Below are positions 56,081 to 64,000 of a stretch of 64,000 nucleotides of DNA, piece after piece. The DNA lies in the NCBI GenBank assembly GCA_963843465.1, contig CAWJKP010000003.1, positions 930,001-994,000 of the forward strand. The letters are read 5' to 3'. Every line of letters begins with the position of its first letter. The stretch's first letter is position 1. Made by a program: the position numbers and the translations under genes. The DNA comes from CAWJKP01 sp963843465. GTDB lineage: Bacteria > Planctomycetota > Planctomycetia > Pirellulales > Thermoguttaceae. Below the pieces are notes generated by a model, which was not told the DNA's origin, made no database searches, and saw nothing but the letters and a program-made list of their open reading frames with translations.

Positions 56081-57729
56081 TTGGCTGGTTCTGCCCTGCA
56101 ATTCCGTTGTCCGCGTTGCTTCACCCCTTTGAAGGCCAAGGCGGGTCAGGCGGGCTCGAAGCGGAGGTGCCCTTGCTGCCAATGGGTCTTCGCCGTGCCG
56201 ACGGCCGAAGAGACGGCCGCCCGGGAGGAGGTCCGCAACAGGTCAGGTTACGAAATGCTCCCACTGGCGACCGACCCAGGCCACGGCGGTGCCCCGACGA
56301 CGTATATCCCGGTGGTCTGCTCCCTCTGCGGAACGCGGATGTATGGCACGACGGAGCAGGTGGGCCAGGAACTGGTCTGCCCCGACTGCGGCACGCGCAC
56401 GGTCGTCCGGCCGTTGGCTGCCGCATCGCACGAGCCGGGGACTGTCCCCGTTTTCCGGCCCGGCGAAGAATACGGCATCCTGGAAGGGGTGATCCAGCCG
56501 GCACCGATTCGCCGCTGGTGAAGCAAGTCTACATCCCCGTGATCTGCCCGGTTTGCAAGACGCGGATGCTGGCAACGCCGGAGCAGGCGGGCCAGGAGCT
56601 GGTCTGTCCCGACTGCCAAACCCGCTGCCGGGTGCCCCCGCCCGCCGACCGGCCGGCCTCTCTGGAGGAGACGACGAGGCCTCGCGAAGGCCCGGATGCT
56701 GAGTACGGGCTGGCGGCGGGAGTCGATCAACCGCCGCCCGGGTCGGAGGCCTATGCCGAGCACGTCGCCATCGCGTGCCCGGTCTGCCATACGCGGCTGC
56801 ACTTCACGCTCGACCGGGTGGGCCAGACGGCCATCTGTCCGGACTGTCAAGTGCCGCTGGTCGTACCGCGGCCCAGGCCCAAGCCGCCGGCCTACCAGGA
56901 CGCGGAGGAAGGGCCAGTCGACTACGACGTGGGCCAGGCCCACCGCCACACTTTGACGCCGGTCATCGACCGGCCCTCGAAAATTGCGCGGAGGTACCTG
57001 GTCCCATCCGCCGACCGCCCCTCCCTGCCGCCCCATCCGTTTTTGACCGGCGTGCTCCGTTTTCCGTTCTATCGGGGCGTTTTCACACAGTGGCTGGCCT
57101 TGTCGCTCGCGGCACCACTCATCGCGGCCTTGGGCCTTTCTGGGGCCGGAATCCTTGTCGCCAAGCAGGGTTTCGAGGCCTTATTTGCGGTCCTCATGCT
57201 GGGCGCCACCGCTCTTATGGCGACGTTTTGGATCGCCGGGATGGGAACAATCTTCCTGGTGATCGTCAGCGAGACGGCCTCCGGCAACGATCGCATCCAG
57301 CAGTGGCCCGACATGGATTTCGTCGACTGGATATCCGACGCGGCCTTTCTGGTCAACAGTCTGGCCTTAGCCGCCGCGCCGGGAGCGGGCCTTGCCTTGC
57401 TCGACCCGCGCAACGGACCGTTGTACGTCGGGCTCAGCATCCTCGCCGGCTTTCCCGTGGTCTTCCTTTCGATGTTGGAGAGCGATTCCTGCATGTCGCC
57501 CTGGTCGACAGCCATTCTGCGGAGCCTCTGGACGGGCCGCCGAGGTTGGACCATTTTCTACCTGGAGACGACCGTGGGCATTGCAGCCGCTGTGGGTCTT
57601 TCGATACGGCTATACCCCACAATGGGCAATGTGATTGTCTGGACCATCCCCTTCGACCTGCTGATCCTGATCCTCTACGCCCGACTGCTGGGCCGTCTCG
57701 GCTGGTACGTAGGTTATGCTTCAGCATAA
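56081..57729 (+). CDS. Four-zinc-ribbon membrane protein; single-base frameshift
   Basis: A TTG at 56081 starts it. CxxC...CxxC ribbons occur four times: FRCPRCFTPLK, VVCSLCGTRMYG-...-CPDC, VICPVCKTRMLA-...-CPDC and IACPVCHTRLHF-...-CPDC. The frame breaks at GG 56500-56501; one more G gives PGTDSPLVKQVYIP. The C-terminal half (about 330-549) has six hydrophobic segments. The last codons GYASA and the TAA stop are part of a palindromic element, so the original C-terminus may have been longer or different. Ribbons 2 and 3 are near copies of each other. The function is unknown. Confidence 0.75.
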
Positions 57730-57762
57730 CGGCCGGCATTGTTATGCTGAAGCATAACCTAC
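57709..57762. repeat. Family B inverted pair providing a stop codon
   Basis: GTAGGTTATGCTTCAGCATAAC and a complementary GTTATGCTGAAGCATAACCT. The TAA in CAGCATAAC ends the zinc-ribbon gene. Confidence 0.9.
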
Positions 57763-57764
57763 TT

Positions 57765-57899
57765 AACCCGGATTATTCACGGCCAGGACGATCGCGGCGA
57801 AGAGTGCGCGATTGTAACCCGAAGCGTAAGCGAGGCCAACTCCTCTAGCCGCCCTCGCTTACGCTTCGGGTTACGATGGGGCCATAAATAATCCGGGTT
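57765..57899. mobile_element. MITE-like family E element, complete
   Basis: CCCGGATTATTCACG at the left and AATAATCCGGG at the right enclose the CCCGAAGCGTAAGCGAGG hairpin. There is no coding capacity. It lies directly between the zinc-ribbon gene and the methyltransferase gene and may affect the promoter of the latter. Confidence 0.75.
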
Positions 57900-57927
57900 G
57901 AAAGTTGAAGGGGGAATCGTCCCGAGT

Positions 57928-59790
57928 ATGTCCGACGCACCGCAACCATCGTTCGTCCAAGCCCTGAAAGAAGGGGTGCTCGTCTTCGACGGGGCCATGG
58001 GCACGGAACTCTATCGACACCACGTCTTTACCAATCGCTCGTTCGACGAGCTTTGCCTGGCGGAGCCCAAGCTCATCCACCGCATCCACAGCGACTACAC
58101 CGAGGCAGGGGCCGATGTGCTGACCACCAACACCTTCGGGGCCAACCGGGTCGCCTTGGGCAGGTTCGGCTTGGCCGACAAGGTCCGCCAGATCCATCGG
58201 GCGGGCGCCCAGATCGCCCGAGAAGTCGCCGCGGCGGCCGGACGGCCGATCTTCGTCGCCGGCTCGATCGGCCCGCTGCCCTCGCAGCCCCAATTCCAGG
58301 ACGCGCTGGAGTCGATGGTCGTGGAGCAGGCGGAGAGCCTGATCGCCGGCGGGGCCGACCTGGTGCTCTTCGAGACCCAGCCCAACCGTCAGGCCCTGGA
58401 GAACTGCGCCTCGGCCATGCGGCGTCTGCCGGAAGTGCCCTACGTGCTCTCGTTCGTGATCGGCGAGCACTGCGAGACCGCCTCGGGCGAGTCGCTGGAA
58501 CGCATGCTTTCCTCGCTGCCCGACGGGTGGCCTCCACCGGTGGCCTGGGGCATGAACTGCGGCCTGGGCCCCGACGGCTTGCTGGCGGCGGTGGAGCGGG
58601 CGGTGCGGCTGACCCCCTTGCCGCTGATCGTCCAGCCCAACGCCGGTATGCCCAGGGAGGTCGACAACCGGCGGATCTACCTCTGCTCGCCGGAGTACCT
58701 CACCGCGTACGCCAAGCGCTATGTGAATCTCGGCGTGGCGGCGGTGGGCGGCTGCTGCGGGACGACGCCTGAGCACATCCGCGAAGTGGCCTTGGCGATC
58801 AAGCCGCTGGCCCGGGCGGCCCGGACGAGGCCCGCGATCAAGCCGGCCGCGGCGGTTGAAGAGAAGCCGGCGATGGCGTTGGCCCAGCGGTCGCGGCTGG
58901 CAGAGGGACTGACGCAAGGGAAATGGGTAACCAGCGTGGAGCTTTTGCCGCCGCGGGGATACGACCTGTCGGCCACCATCGCCCGCAGCCGCACGCTGTA
59001 CGAGCACGGCATCGACGCGGTGAACATTCCCGACGGCCCCCGCGCTACGGCGCGGATCTCGCCTTTGATCGCGGCGCTGCGGATTCAACAGGACGCGCGG
59101 ATCGAGGCGGTGCTCCATTTCTGCTGTCGCGACCGCAACCTGATCGGCATGCAAGCGGACCTCCTGGCCTGTGCGGCCTGCGGGATTCGCAACCTGCTGT
59201 TCGTCACGGGCGACCCGCCCAAGCTGGGCGATTATCCGCACGCCACGGGCGTCTTCGACACCGATTCGATCGGGATGACGGCCGTGCAGCGGCGGCTGAA
59301 CCACGGCATCGACTTGGGAGGCCAGGCGATCGACCCGCCCACCGCGGCCTTCATCGGCGTGGGCGTGGACCCCACGGCCCTGGATCGCCGTCGCGAGTTG
59401 GCCCGCTTCCGGCAGAAGATCGATGCGGGAGCCGAGTTTGCCATCAGCCAACCGGTCTTCGACCCGGAGGCCCTGCTGCGGTTCCTCGACCAACTGGGCG
59501 ACTGCGGCATCCCCGTCCTCGCCGGGGTCTGGCCGTTGGCCAGCTTGCGCAACGCCCAGTTCATGCACAACGAGGTGCCGGGGGTTGAGATCCCGGACTG
59601 GATCATGGAGCGGATGGCGGCCGTCGAGGGCCGGGAGGAGCAGATGGCCACCGGCATCCGCATTGCCCAGGAATCCGTCGCCCGGATCCACAGCCGAGTC
59701 GCCGGCATCCAAGTCTCCGCGCCGTTCGGCAAGATCAAGACGGCCCTGGCGGTCATCGAGGGCTGGCAACGGATCGCGGCCGGCGACTAG
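57928..59790 (+). CDS. Bifunctional homocysteine S-methyltransferase / 5,10-methylenetetrahydrofolate reductase
   Basis: The 620-residue fusion has two domains. The N-terminal half (1-310) is a zinc homocysteine methyltransferase: VFDGAMGTELYRH, NTFGANRVALG, WGMNCGLGP and the zinc-binding GGCCGTTPEHI. The C-terminal half (about 325-620) is MTHFR: VTSVELLPPRGYD, NLLFVTGDPPKLGDYPHATG, AEFAISQPVFDP and IPVLAGVWPL. Such fusions link methyl-folate production to methionine synthesis and occur in Bacillus (YitJ) and others. The start at 57928 is preferred to a GTG or ATG further upstream. A family F hairpin follows the stop. The assignment is secure. Confidence 0.92.
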   Translation: MSDAPQPSFVQALKEGVLVFDGAMGTELYRHHVFTNRSFDELCLAEPKLIHRIHSDYTEAGADVLTTNTFGANRVALGRFGLADKVRQIHRAGAQIAREVAAAAGRPIFVAGSIGPLPSQPQFQDALESMVVEQAESLIAGGADLVLFETQPNRQALENCASAMRRLPEVPYVLSFVIGEHCETASGESLERMLSSLPDGWPPPVAWGMNCGLGPDGLLAAVERAVRLTPLPLIVQPNAGMPREVDNRRIYLCSPEYLTAYAKRYVNLGVAAVGGCCGTTPEHIREVALAIKPLARAARTRPAIKPAAAVEEKPAMALAQRSRLAEGLTQGKWVTSVELLPPRGYDLSATIARSRTLYEHGIDAVNIPDGPRATARISPLIAALRIQQDARIEAVLHFCCRDRNLIGMQADLLACAACGIRNLLFVTGDPPKLGDYPHATGVFDTDSIGMTAVQRRLNHGIDLGGQAIDPPTAAFIGVGVDPTALDRRRELARFRQKIDAGAEFAISQPVFDPEALLRFLDQLGDCGIPVLAGVWPLASLRNAQFMHNEVPGVEIPDWIMERMAAVEGREEQMATGIRIAQESVARIHSRVAGIQVSAPFGKIKTALAVIEGWQRIAAGD

Positions 59791-59794
59791 AATC

Positions 59795-59847
59795 GTACTC
59801 GTCACGCTCCGCGTGACGAACACCCTCACGCGGAGCGTGAGGAGTAC
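59795..59847. repeat. Family F hairpin immediately after a stop codon
   Basis: GTACTCGTCACGCTCCGCGT...CACGCGGAGCGTGAGGAGTAC lies six bases after the methyltransferase stop, a terminator-like place. The gap from 59848 to 60051 shows no gene I can support. Confidence 0.85.
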
Positions 59848-60051
59848 GGCCAAGAAACAAAAGAGCCGCGCCCGGCGGGGCAGGGACCGGGCACGGCAGG
59901 CACAAGCGGACGAGCCGCTCGTACTATCTCCATTTTAAGCTCGGAAAAACCCCGCTAGAACCCCTCTATAGACTGGCAGGGCCGTTTTCATTCTTCGACT
60001 TCCGCTCTCTCCCCCTCCGAGACGGGTTTGCTGAAGCACTGCCTGGCCGTA

Positions 60052-60170
60052 GCCCGGATTATTCACGCCCCGCGATGTAAACCGCCGAGAGCGCGCAATC
60101 GAAACCCGAAGCGTAATCGAGGTAAAGTCGTTTGGCCGTCCTCGCTTACGCTTCGCGCTTACGATGCGCC
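60052..60170. mobile_element. MITE-like family E element, right end missing
   Basis: Left CCCGGATTATTCACG and the inner hairpin are present (arms diverged: GCGTAATCGAGG). The right inverted repeat was not found after 60165. Confidence 0.6.
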
Positions 60171-60244
60171 GTTCATCGCTTTACAACGGAACGCCACAGA
60201 GGGCGCCGCCTACAGGGTTGCGGGCTTCTTTTCGTGCTGGTTGC

Positions 60245-60403
60245 CTACATGTCGTCGCTTTCTACGGCCTCGTCCGTGCGGTGGCGTTTGGGACGGCGCG
60301 ACTTATGGCTTCCGAGCGCACGTTGAAACACGAAAAGCATCGTGACCAGCGCCAGCGCCAAGGCGAAAACAGGCACCAGGACAAAGAGGATGACGAACCA
60401 CAC
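60245..60403 (-). CDS. Small single-span membrane protein
   Basis: A GTG at 60403 with GGAGG seven bases upstream gives 52 residues. One hydrophobic segment (WFVILFVLVPVFALALAL) is followed by a basic, then acidic cytoplasmic tail (GSHKSRRPKRHRTDEAVESD). Upstream open sequence belongs to a palindromic element. It is too small to assign. Confidence 0.45.
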   Translation of the reverse strand: MWFVILFVLVPVFALALALVTMLFVFQRALGSHKSRRPKRHRTDEAVESDDM

Positions 60404-60452
60404 GACCTTGCCTCCAGGGTGAACGGCGTTTTGCCGCTCGCGGCAGCAACCG

Positions 60453-60515
60453 ACACTAGCCCGAAGCGCCAGCGAGGGGCGAAAGCAGTTCCCTCGCTGG
60501 CGCTTCGGGCTAGTG
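60453..60515. repeat. Family D hairpin
   Basis: CACTAGCCCGAAGCGCCAGC and its complement. It lies between the small membrane gene and the anti-sigma gene, both on the minus strand. Confidence 0.85.
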
Positions 60516-60532
60516 TCCCGCAGCGCCAAAGG

Positions 60533-60946
60533 TCACGGTCCCGAGCGGCGGAGGTAGCCGGCGCTGGATTGGAAATACTTGCGGCGGCGGGTCTGGACGA
60601 CTTCGGAAGACTCGGCCTGCTGCCGCTTGAGATCGGCCAGGTTCGCCTGGCACCAGCGGCAGCCGACCGTTTCCAGGTGAAAGACGATGTAGTTCTGCCA
60701 CTCCGTGGAGATCGCGCCCAACAGGCAACTGCCCAACTGCTGCCGCGTGGGACAGCTCAACCGGTGACGCCGCCAGATCTCGCCCAGCGAGTGCACGCCG
60801 CTGTCGCGCCGGGCGTTGATCGCCGCCAGCCGCTCGGCCAAGGGGCGATCGGTCCGCAGAGCCTGCTCGATGCGGGCCATCTCCTCGGCGGGCAGGGCCT
60901 CGTCAAGGTAAAGTTCCAGGTCGGAATCTCTTAGCGGCCGGGTCAT
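60533..60946 (-). CDS. Putative anti-sigma factor or partner of the adjacent sigma factor
   Basis: A 137-residue protein. The N-terminal half has helices LELYLDEALPAEEMARIEQA, typical of anti-sigma N-terminal regions. The C-terminal half has a His and two Cys in VFHLETVGCRWC, which recalls zinc-type anti-sigma motifs with altered spacing. No membrane segment is present, so it would be cytoplasmic. It overlaps the sigma gene by four bases (ATGA), implying matched synthesis. This role is inferred from context and partial motifs. Confidence 0.65.
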   Translation of the reverse strand: MTRPLRDSDLELYLDEALPAEEMARIEQALRTDRPLAERLAAINARRDSGVHSLGEIWRRHRLSCPTRQQLGSCLLGAISTEWQNYIVFHLETVGCRWCQANLADLKRQQAESSEVVQTRRRKYFQSSAGYLRRSGP

Positions 60947-61587
60947 TCTTCGTCGTAAAGCTCGGGAAAAACGTCCTGCGGCAACCCTTGCTTGCGGACC
61001 GCCGCCCGCAGCCGGGCGAGGAACTCGAACTTGTCATTCGCCACCGCCTGCTCGGAGATTCCCAGCCGGACAGCTACCTCCTTGTTGCCCTGCCCACGGA
61101 CAAAAAGTAGTTCCAGCGAGCAGAGCTTCTCCCACTCGCCCCGCTGCCGGCAGCGCTGGATCTGTTCGGCCAGGGCGGCGGCCAGGGCCCGCTCTTCGAG
61201 TTGCCGCCGCTCGCCGCTACGGGCGATGGCGCTAGCCGGCCGCGCTGAGCCGGCGGGCTCCCAAGGACTGGTCGACCCGCCCGAGGGCGACAGCGGCAAG
61301 CTCGGCCGACGGCCTTCGCGGCGAAGATAGTCGGTCAGCTTATGCGCGGCAATGGAGAAGAGATAGCTCTCCAAAGATCGCCGCGGATCGTAGTTGGGCA
61401 GACTGGTGAGAAAGCCGATGAAGGTCTCCTGGACAACGTCCTCAGCCGCCTCCCGCCTGCCCATACGGGTCTCGACGAAGGCCAGCAGGCGTCCCTCGAA
61501 ACGCTCGATCAACTCGTTCCAGGCCTCGGCCCCGCCCGCGCGGATCCGCTGGATCAGCAGGCCGTCGGACTGGCTGGTGGTGGACAT
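60943..61587 (-). CDS. ECF-type RNA polymerase sigma factor
   Basis: A 214-residue sigma-70 family protein. Region 2 (about 18-90) has AWNELIERFEGRLLAFVE, EAAEDVVQETFIGFLTSL and YLFSIAAHKLTDYLRRE. Region 4 (about 155-205) has LELLFVRGQGNKEVAVRLGI followed by SEQAVANDKFEFLARLRA. The linker of about 50 residues is longer than usual and Pro/Ser-rich. It is co-translated with a candidate anti-sigma factor. A mini frame on the opposite strand just upstream (ATG at 61611) is ended by a family B palindrome. Confidence 0.88.
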   Translation of the reverse strand: MSTTSQSDGLLIQRIRAGGAEAWNELIERFEGRLLAFVETRMGRREAAEDVVQETFIGFLTSLPNYDPRRSLESYLFSIAAHKLTDYLRREGRRPSLPLSPSGGSTSPWEPAGSARPASAIARSGERRQLEERALAAALAEQIQRCRQRGEWEKLCSLELLFVRGQGNKEVAVRLGISEQAVANDKFEFLARLRAAVRKQGLPQDVFPELYDEE

Positions 61588-61617
61588 GGAACCGTGCCAA
61601 GGGAGGAGATCATGTTG

Positions 61618-61793
61618 GTAGGTTATGCTTCAGCATAACGGGCTCGCGACAGGCGATTGTCGGCTCGGGATTCCGTTATGCTGGAGCACAACCTACGCAC
61701 CTGTAGGGAACGCCCTCCGTGGCGTTCCGTGCCAAACGCCGGGAGCGGCTTTTCCCGACGCCCGGAACGCCACGGAGGGCGTTCCCTACAGGT
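61618..61793. repeat. Family B inverted pair plus GGAACGCC inverted repeat
   Basis: GGTTATGCTTCAGCATAAC and GTTATGCTGGAGCACAACC enclose 35 bases (61618-61695). Directly after, CTGTAGGGAACGCCCTCCGT and its complement form a long hairpin (61701-61793). The gap 61588-61989 also has the family F hairpin at 61917. Confidence 0.85.
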
Positions 61794-61916
61794 AGTGTAT
61801 TGTACCATCGCCAGGGTGCGTCGATAATGGCTCCAGCGATTCCGAATCCTGGATCGTGAACCCGCGCACCTCCGGGCCGGCACGGCCCGGCTCGGTATTA
61901 CCGCGGAAGGAAAAAC

Positions 61917-61970
61917 GTACTCATCACGCTCCGCGTGATGCCGCTTCGTCACGCGGAGCGTGACGAGTAC
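61917..61970. repeat. Family F hairpin
   Basis: GTACTCATCACGCTCCGCG...CGCGGAGCGTGACGAGTAC, twenty bases before the MFS start. Confidence 0.85.
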
Positions 61971-61989
61971 CCTAGAAGCTTTGCCCGCG

Positions 61990-63332
61990 ATGACTCGACT
62001 AGGCGACCTCACACCCCGGCAGTGGAAATCGGGGGTCGCCGCCTGGCTGGGCTGGCTCTTCGACGGCCTGGACATGCACCTTTACACGGTCGTGGCCACG
62101 CCGCTGGTCGCGCAACTGCTGCTGGTGCGCGACCCGAAAGACCCGGCCGTCGGCTTCTACAGCTCGCTGATCCAGGCGGCGTTCCTGGCGGGCTGGGCGC
62201 TGGGCGGCGGCTTTTTCGGCGCCTGGGCGACCGCCTGGGCCGTGCCCGGGCTTTGATGCTGACGATCCTCACTTACGCCTCGTTCACCGGCCTGGGATTT
62301 CTAGCCCAGACCTGGTGGCAGTTGTTGATCTTCCGCTTCCTGGCCGCACTGGGCATCGGCGGCGAATGGGCGGTGGGCGCGGCCTTGCTCTCCGAGACCT
62401 GGCCCAAGACGTGGCGGCCCTGGATCGCCGCCACGCTGCAAACCGGGGTGAACCTGGGCGCGCTGCTGGCCATGGTCGCCGTCTGGCTGCTGTCGCTGAT
62501 CCCCTTCGGCGTCCACTATCAGGCCTACCAGCATCGCGCGGTCTTCCTGATCGGCGTGCTGCCGGCCTTGCTGGTGCTCTGGATCCGCCGGGCCGTGCCC
62601 GAGCCGGACGAGTGGCGGTCGGCCCGGGCCCAGGCCCAGGCATCACACCACGTGCCGCGGATCCGCGACCTGTTCCGCGGCGACGTGCGGCGGACCACGC
62701 TGTTGACGATGGGTGTCTGCGGGCTCTCGCTGACGGCCCATTGGGCCTTTCTCTTCTGGTTCTTGCAGCACCTGAACAACCTCCTGCAAGGTTTCCAGAC
62801 GCCGGACGCCATCACGCGGACCAAGAGCGTGGCCATGATCCTCACGATGGTCACATCGATCGCCGGCAATTTCCTCGCCGGGGGCATCGCCCGACGGCTG
62901 GGATATGCCCGCGCGATCGCCCTATTCTGCCTGGCCTACTGCCTGGCCATGACGCTCACCTACAGCCTGCACCACACCCACCAGACCCTCGCCCTGCTCT
63001 TCCTGGGGATCGGGGCGATCGGCGTTTGCCAGGGGGTCTTCGCGCTGTTCACGATGTACTTGCCGCCGCTGTTCCCCACGCTCCTGCGGACCACCGGCGC
63101 CGGCTTCTGTTACAACATCGGCCGCATCGCGGCCGCCGCCGGCACGGTGCTGTTCGGCGTCTTCTCGGACCGGTACTCGCTCGCCGGCGACCACCGCCTG
63201 GCGCTGCTCTACGCCGGCTTGCTCTTCCTGCCGGCGGCCGTGATTTCGCTCTGCCTGGGCGAGCCGCCCGACGAAGACCGTGGCAACCTCGTCGCCGTAG
63301 ACCCGGCGGAAGCGGGCGTCGCCAGCCAGTAG
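61990..63332 (+). CDS. MFS transporter; single-base frameshift
   Basis: ATG 61990 starts TRLGDLTPRQWKSGVAAWLG and continues with WLFDGLDMHLYTVVATPLV and GWALGGGFFG. The frame breaks at 62220-62221; one more C gives FFGRLGDRLGRARALM, the loop 2-3 signature of the MFS. The second frame runs with ALGIGGEWAVGAALLSE to the end and gives about 448 residues and 12 segments. GIGGEW is typical of sugar- and acid-transporting MFS groups (AAHS/MHS-like). The substrate is not known. The reading frame is otherwise clean, so the break is probably a consensus error. Confidence 0.8.
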
Positions 63333-64000
63333 ACTGCCCAAGGGACAATCCCTGGGCAAAATCACCAACCGGGCCCGGGCCAGCTCGGGATCGGCCTGCC
63401 AACCGTCCCGGCCATAGACGGTCGACCAGTTGCGCAGCACCCGCTGTTGGCCGTGGATGATGATCCGCCCGTCCATGCTCACGGGGATCTCGGGCAGGGC
63501 GTACATCAAGTAGCCGCCCCAGTCGAAGAGATTGTACATCGGGCCGGGGAGCCGCTGCCGGGCGACGAACTCCACCGCCCGCACGGGAAACTCGCCGGCA
63601 ATCTTCTCCGACAAGGGCTGCCGGTGAAGGCAGGCGACGCCCAGGACCAAGGCGACCACGACGACCAGCGCTGCGCAGGGATCCTGCCAGCGACGGTTGC
63701 CGGCGCGGCCGCTCAACGTACTCCTCACGCTCCGCGTGAGGGGGGGCGTCACGCGGAGCGTGACGAGTACAACCGGCGGCGCGCTCAGATAGGCCAGCGC
63801 GGCCAGTCCCGTAACCAGTACCATCCAGGAGTCGCGCTGCGAGCGGAAGCCGAAGTAAATCGCCGCCGCCAAGGCCAAAGCCAACAGGGGGCGGATCTGT
63901 CGCCGGCGTCCTATGGCAAACGTGGCGGCCAGGGCCACGGCCAGCACGGTCCAGTTGGACCAGGTCCGAAAGGGCATCGCCAAGAGCTCGGCGATGCGGT
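62922..64000 (-). CDS. Membrane protein, 5' end beyond the window, with an in-frame repeat
   Basis: The frame is open to the window end, so the start lies outside. Visible are hydrophobic segments (WTVLAVALAATFAIG, LLALALAAAIYFGF, ALVVVVALVLGVACL) and then a soluble part with PMYNLFDWGGYLMYALPEIP, VSMDGRIIIHGQQRVLRNW and LARARLVILPRDC. This layout is common in planctomycete dolichyl-phosphate-mannose transferase-like membrane proteins of unknown role. Residues encoded by 63718-63770 come from a family F element. The recognisable part ends near 63270. The remaining 115 codons read antisense through the MFS gene and are probably not real, so a stop may have been lost by an indel. Confidence 0.55.
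   Translation of the reverse strand, partial: RIAELLAMPFRTWSNWTVLAVALAATFAIGRRRQIRPLLALALAAAIYFGFRSQRDSWMVLVTGLAALAYLSAPPVVLVTLRVTPPLTRSVRSTLSGRAGNRRWQDPCAALVVVVALVLGVACLHRQPLSEKIAGEFPVRAVEFVARQRLPGPMYNLFDWGGYLMYALPEIPVSMDGRIIIHGQQRVLRNWSTVYGRDGWQADPELARARLVILPRDCPLGSLLAGDARFRRVYGDEVATVFVGRLAQAERNHGRRQEEQAGVEQRQAVVAGERVPVREDAEQHRAGGGRDAADVVTEAGAGGPQERGEQRRQVHREQREDPLANADRPDPQEEQGEGLVGVVQAVGERHGQAVGQAE
63718..63770. repeat. Family F hairpin inside a coding sequence
   Basis: GTACTCCTCACGCTCCGCGT...ACGCGGAGCGTGACGAGTAC, read in frame as Val/Leu/Thr/Arg-rich residues between membrane segments. Confidence 0.85.

Noticed and set aside
59848..60051. Hidden gene or RNA
   Set aside because: No start with a ribosome-binding site, no conserved frame and no tRNA-like fold was visible.
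61608..61640. Mini frame MLVGYASA after GGGAGGAG
   Set aside because: It is closed by the family B palindrome after eight codons. It may be a scar of a lost gene but cannot be supported as one.

Overview
The window is about 65% GC and gene-dense. It looks like chromosomal DNA from a planctomycete, probably of the Pirellulales type. This is inferred from several signs: a membrane-anchored prenyltransferase-repeat protein next to a huge TPR protein, a DUF4838 protein, several secreted HEAT and DUF11 proteins, a SEC-C/TPR protein, a zinc-ribbon membrane protein, a DUF1559-free set of short membrane proteins with an 'FTLRTLMLVT' motif, and GTG/TTG starts on core genes. No rRNA, tRNA, CRISPR array, transposase or replication origin was recognised.

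Layout. 0-5 kb: prenyltransferase-repeat protein and a 1,055-residue TPR protein. 5.4-10.6 kb: minus-strand block with an MFS transporter coupled to pyrE, a LysM protein with a dead L,D-transpeptidase-like domain, and rarA. 11.5-20 kb: DUF4870 and DUF4838 genes, secreted HEAT-repeat proteins and a 3-hydroxyacyl-CoA dehydrogenase. 20.5-25.4 kb: ispD, a tandemly duplicated membrane gene that carries a stray copy of the tyrS 5' end, tyrS, and a LigD-phosphoesterase-like gene. 25.5-31.7 kb: a DUF11 lipoprotein, an 827-codon-class secreted protein and a DUF4105 protein. 32-35.3 kb: the translation cluster rpsB-tsf-pyrH-frr. 35.9-42.1 kb: envelope and glycosyl-transfer genes, pepT and an XRE pair. 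42.2-52.4 kb: an accessory stretch with Uma2, a toxin-antitoxin remnant, a polyprenyl sugar transferase, a ROK-Mth938 fusion, an ImmA-like protein and a three-gene ATPase cassette. 52.5-64 kb: clpS, SEC-C/TPR protein, response regulator, zinc-ribbon protein, homocysteine methyltransferase-MTHFR fusion, sigma/anti-sigma pair, MFS transporter and a truncated membrane protein.

Two features dominate the window. First, at least ten families of short palindromic or inverted-repeat elements fill almost every intergenic gap. Three elements lie in frame inside coding sequences, and others supply stop codons or C-terminal tails. Second, thirteen or fourteen otherwise good genes, including the essential rpsB, are broken by a single-base indel, mostly a lost base in a short G/C run. 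The most economical reading is consensus error in the assembly, so these genes are described as intact proteins with the break position stated.

The best candidate for an undescribed system is the three-gene cassette at 49820-52366. It encodes a P-loop ATPase, a second protein that resembles a STAND-type ATPase core without a Walker A motif, and a third protein of unknown fold. The genes are tightly coupled and sit among decayed or mobile-type accessory genes.
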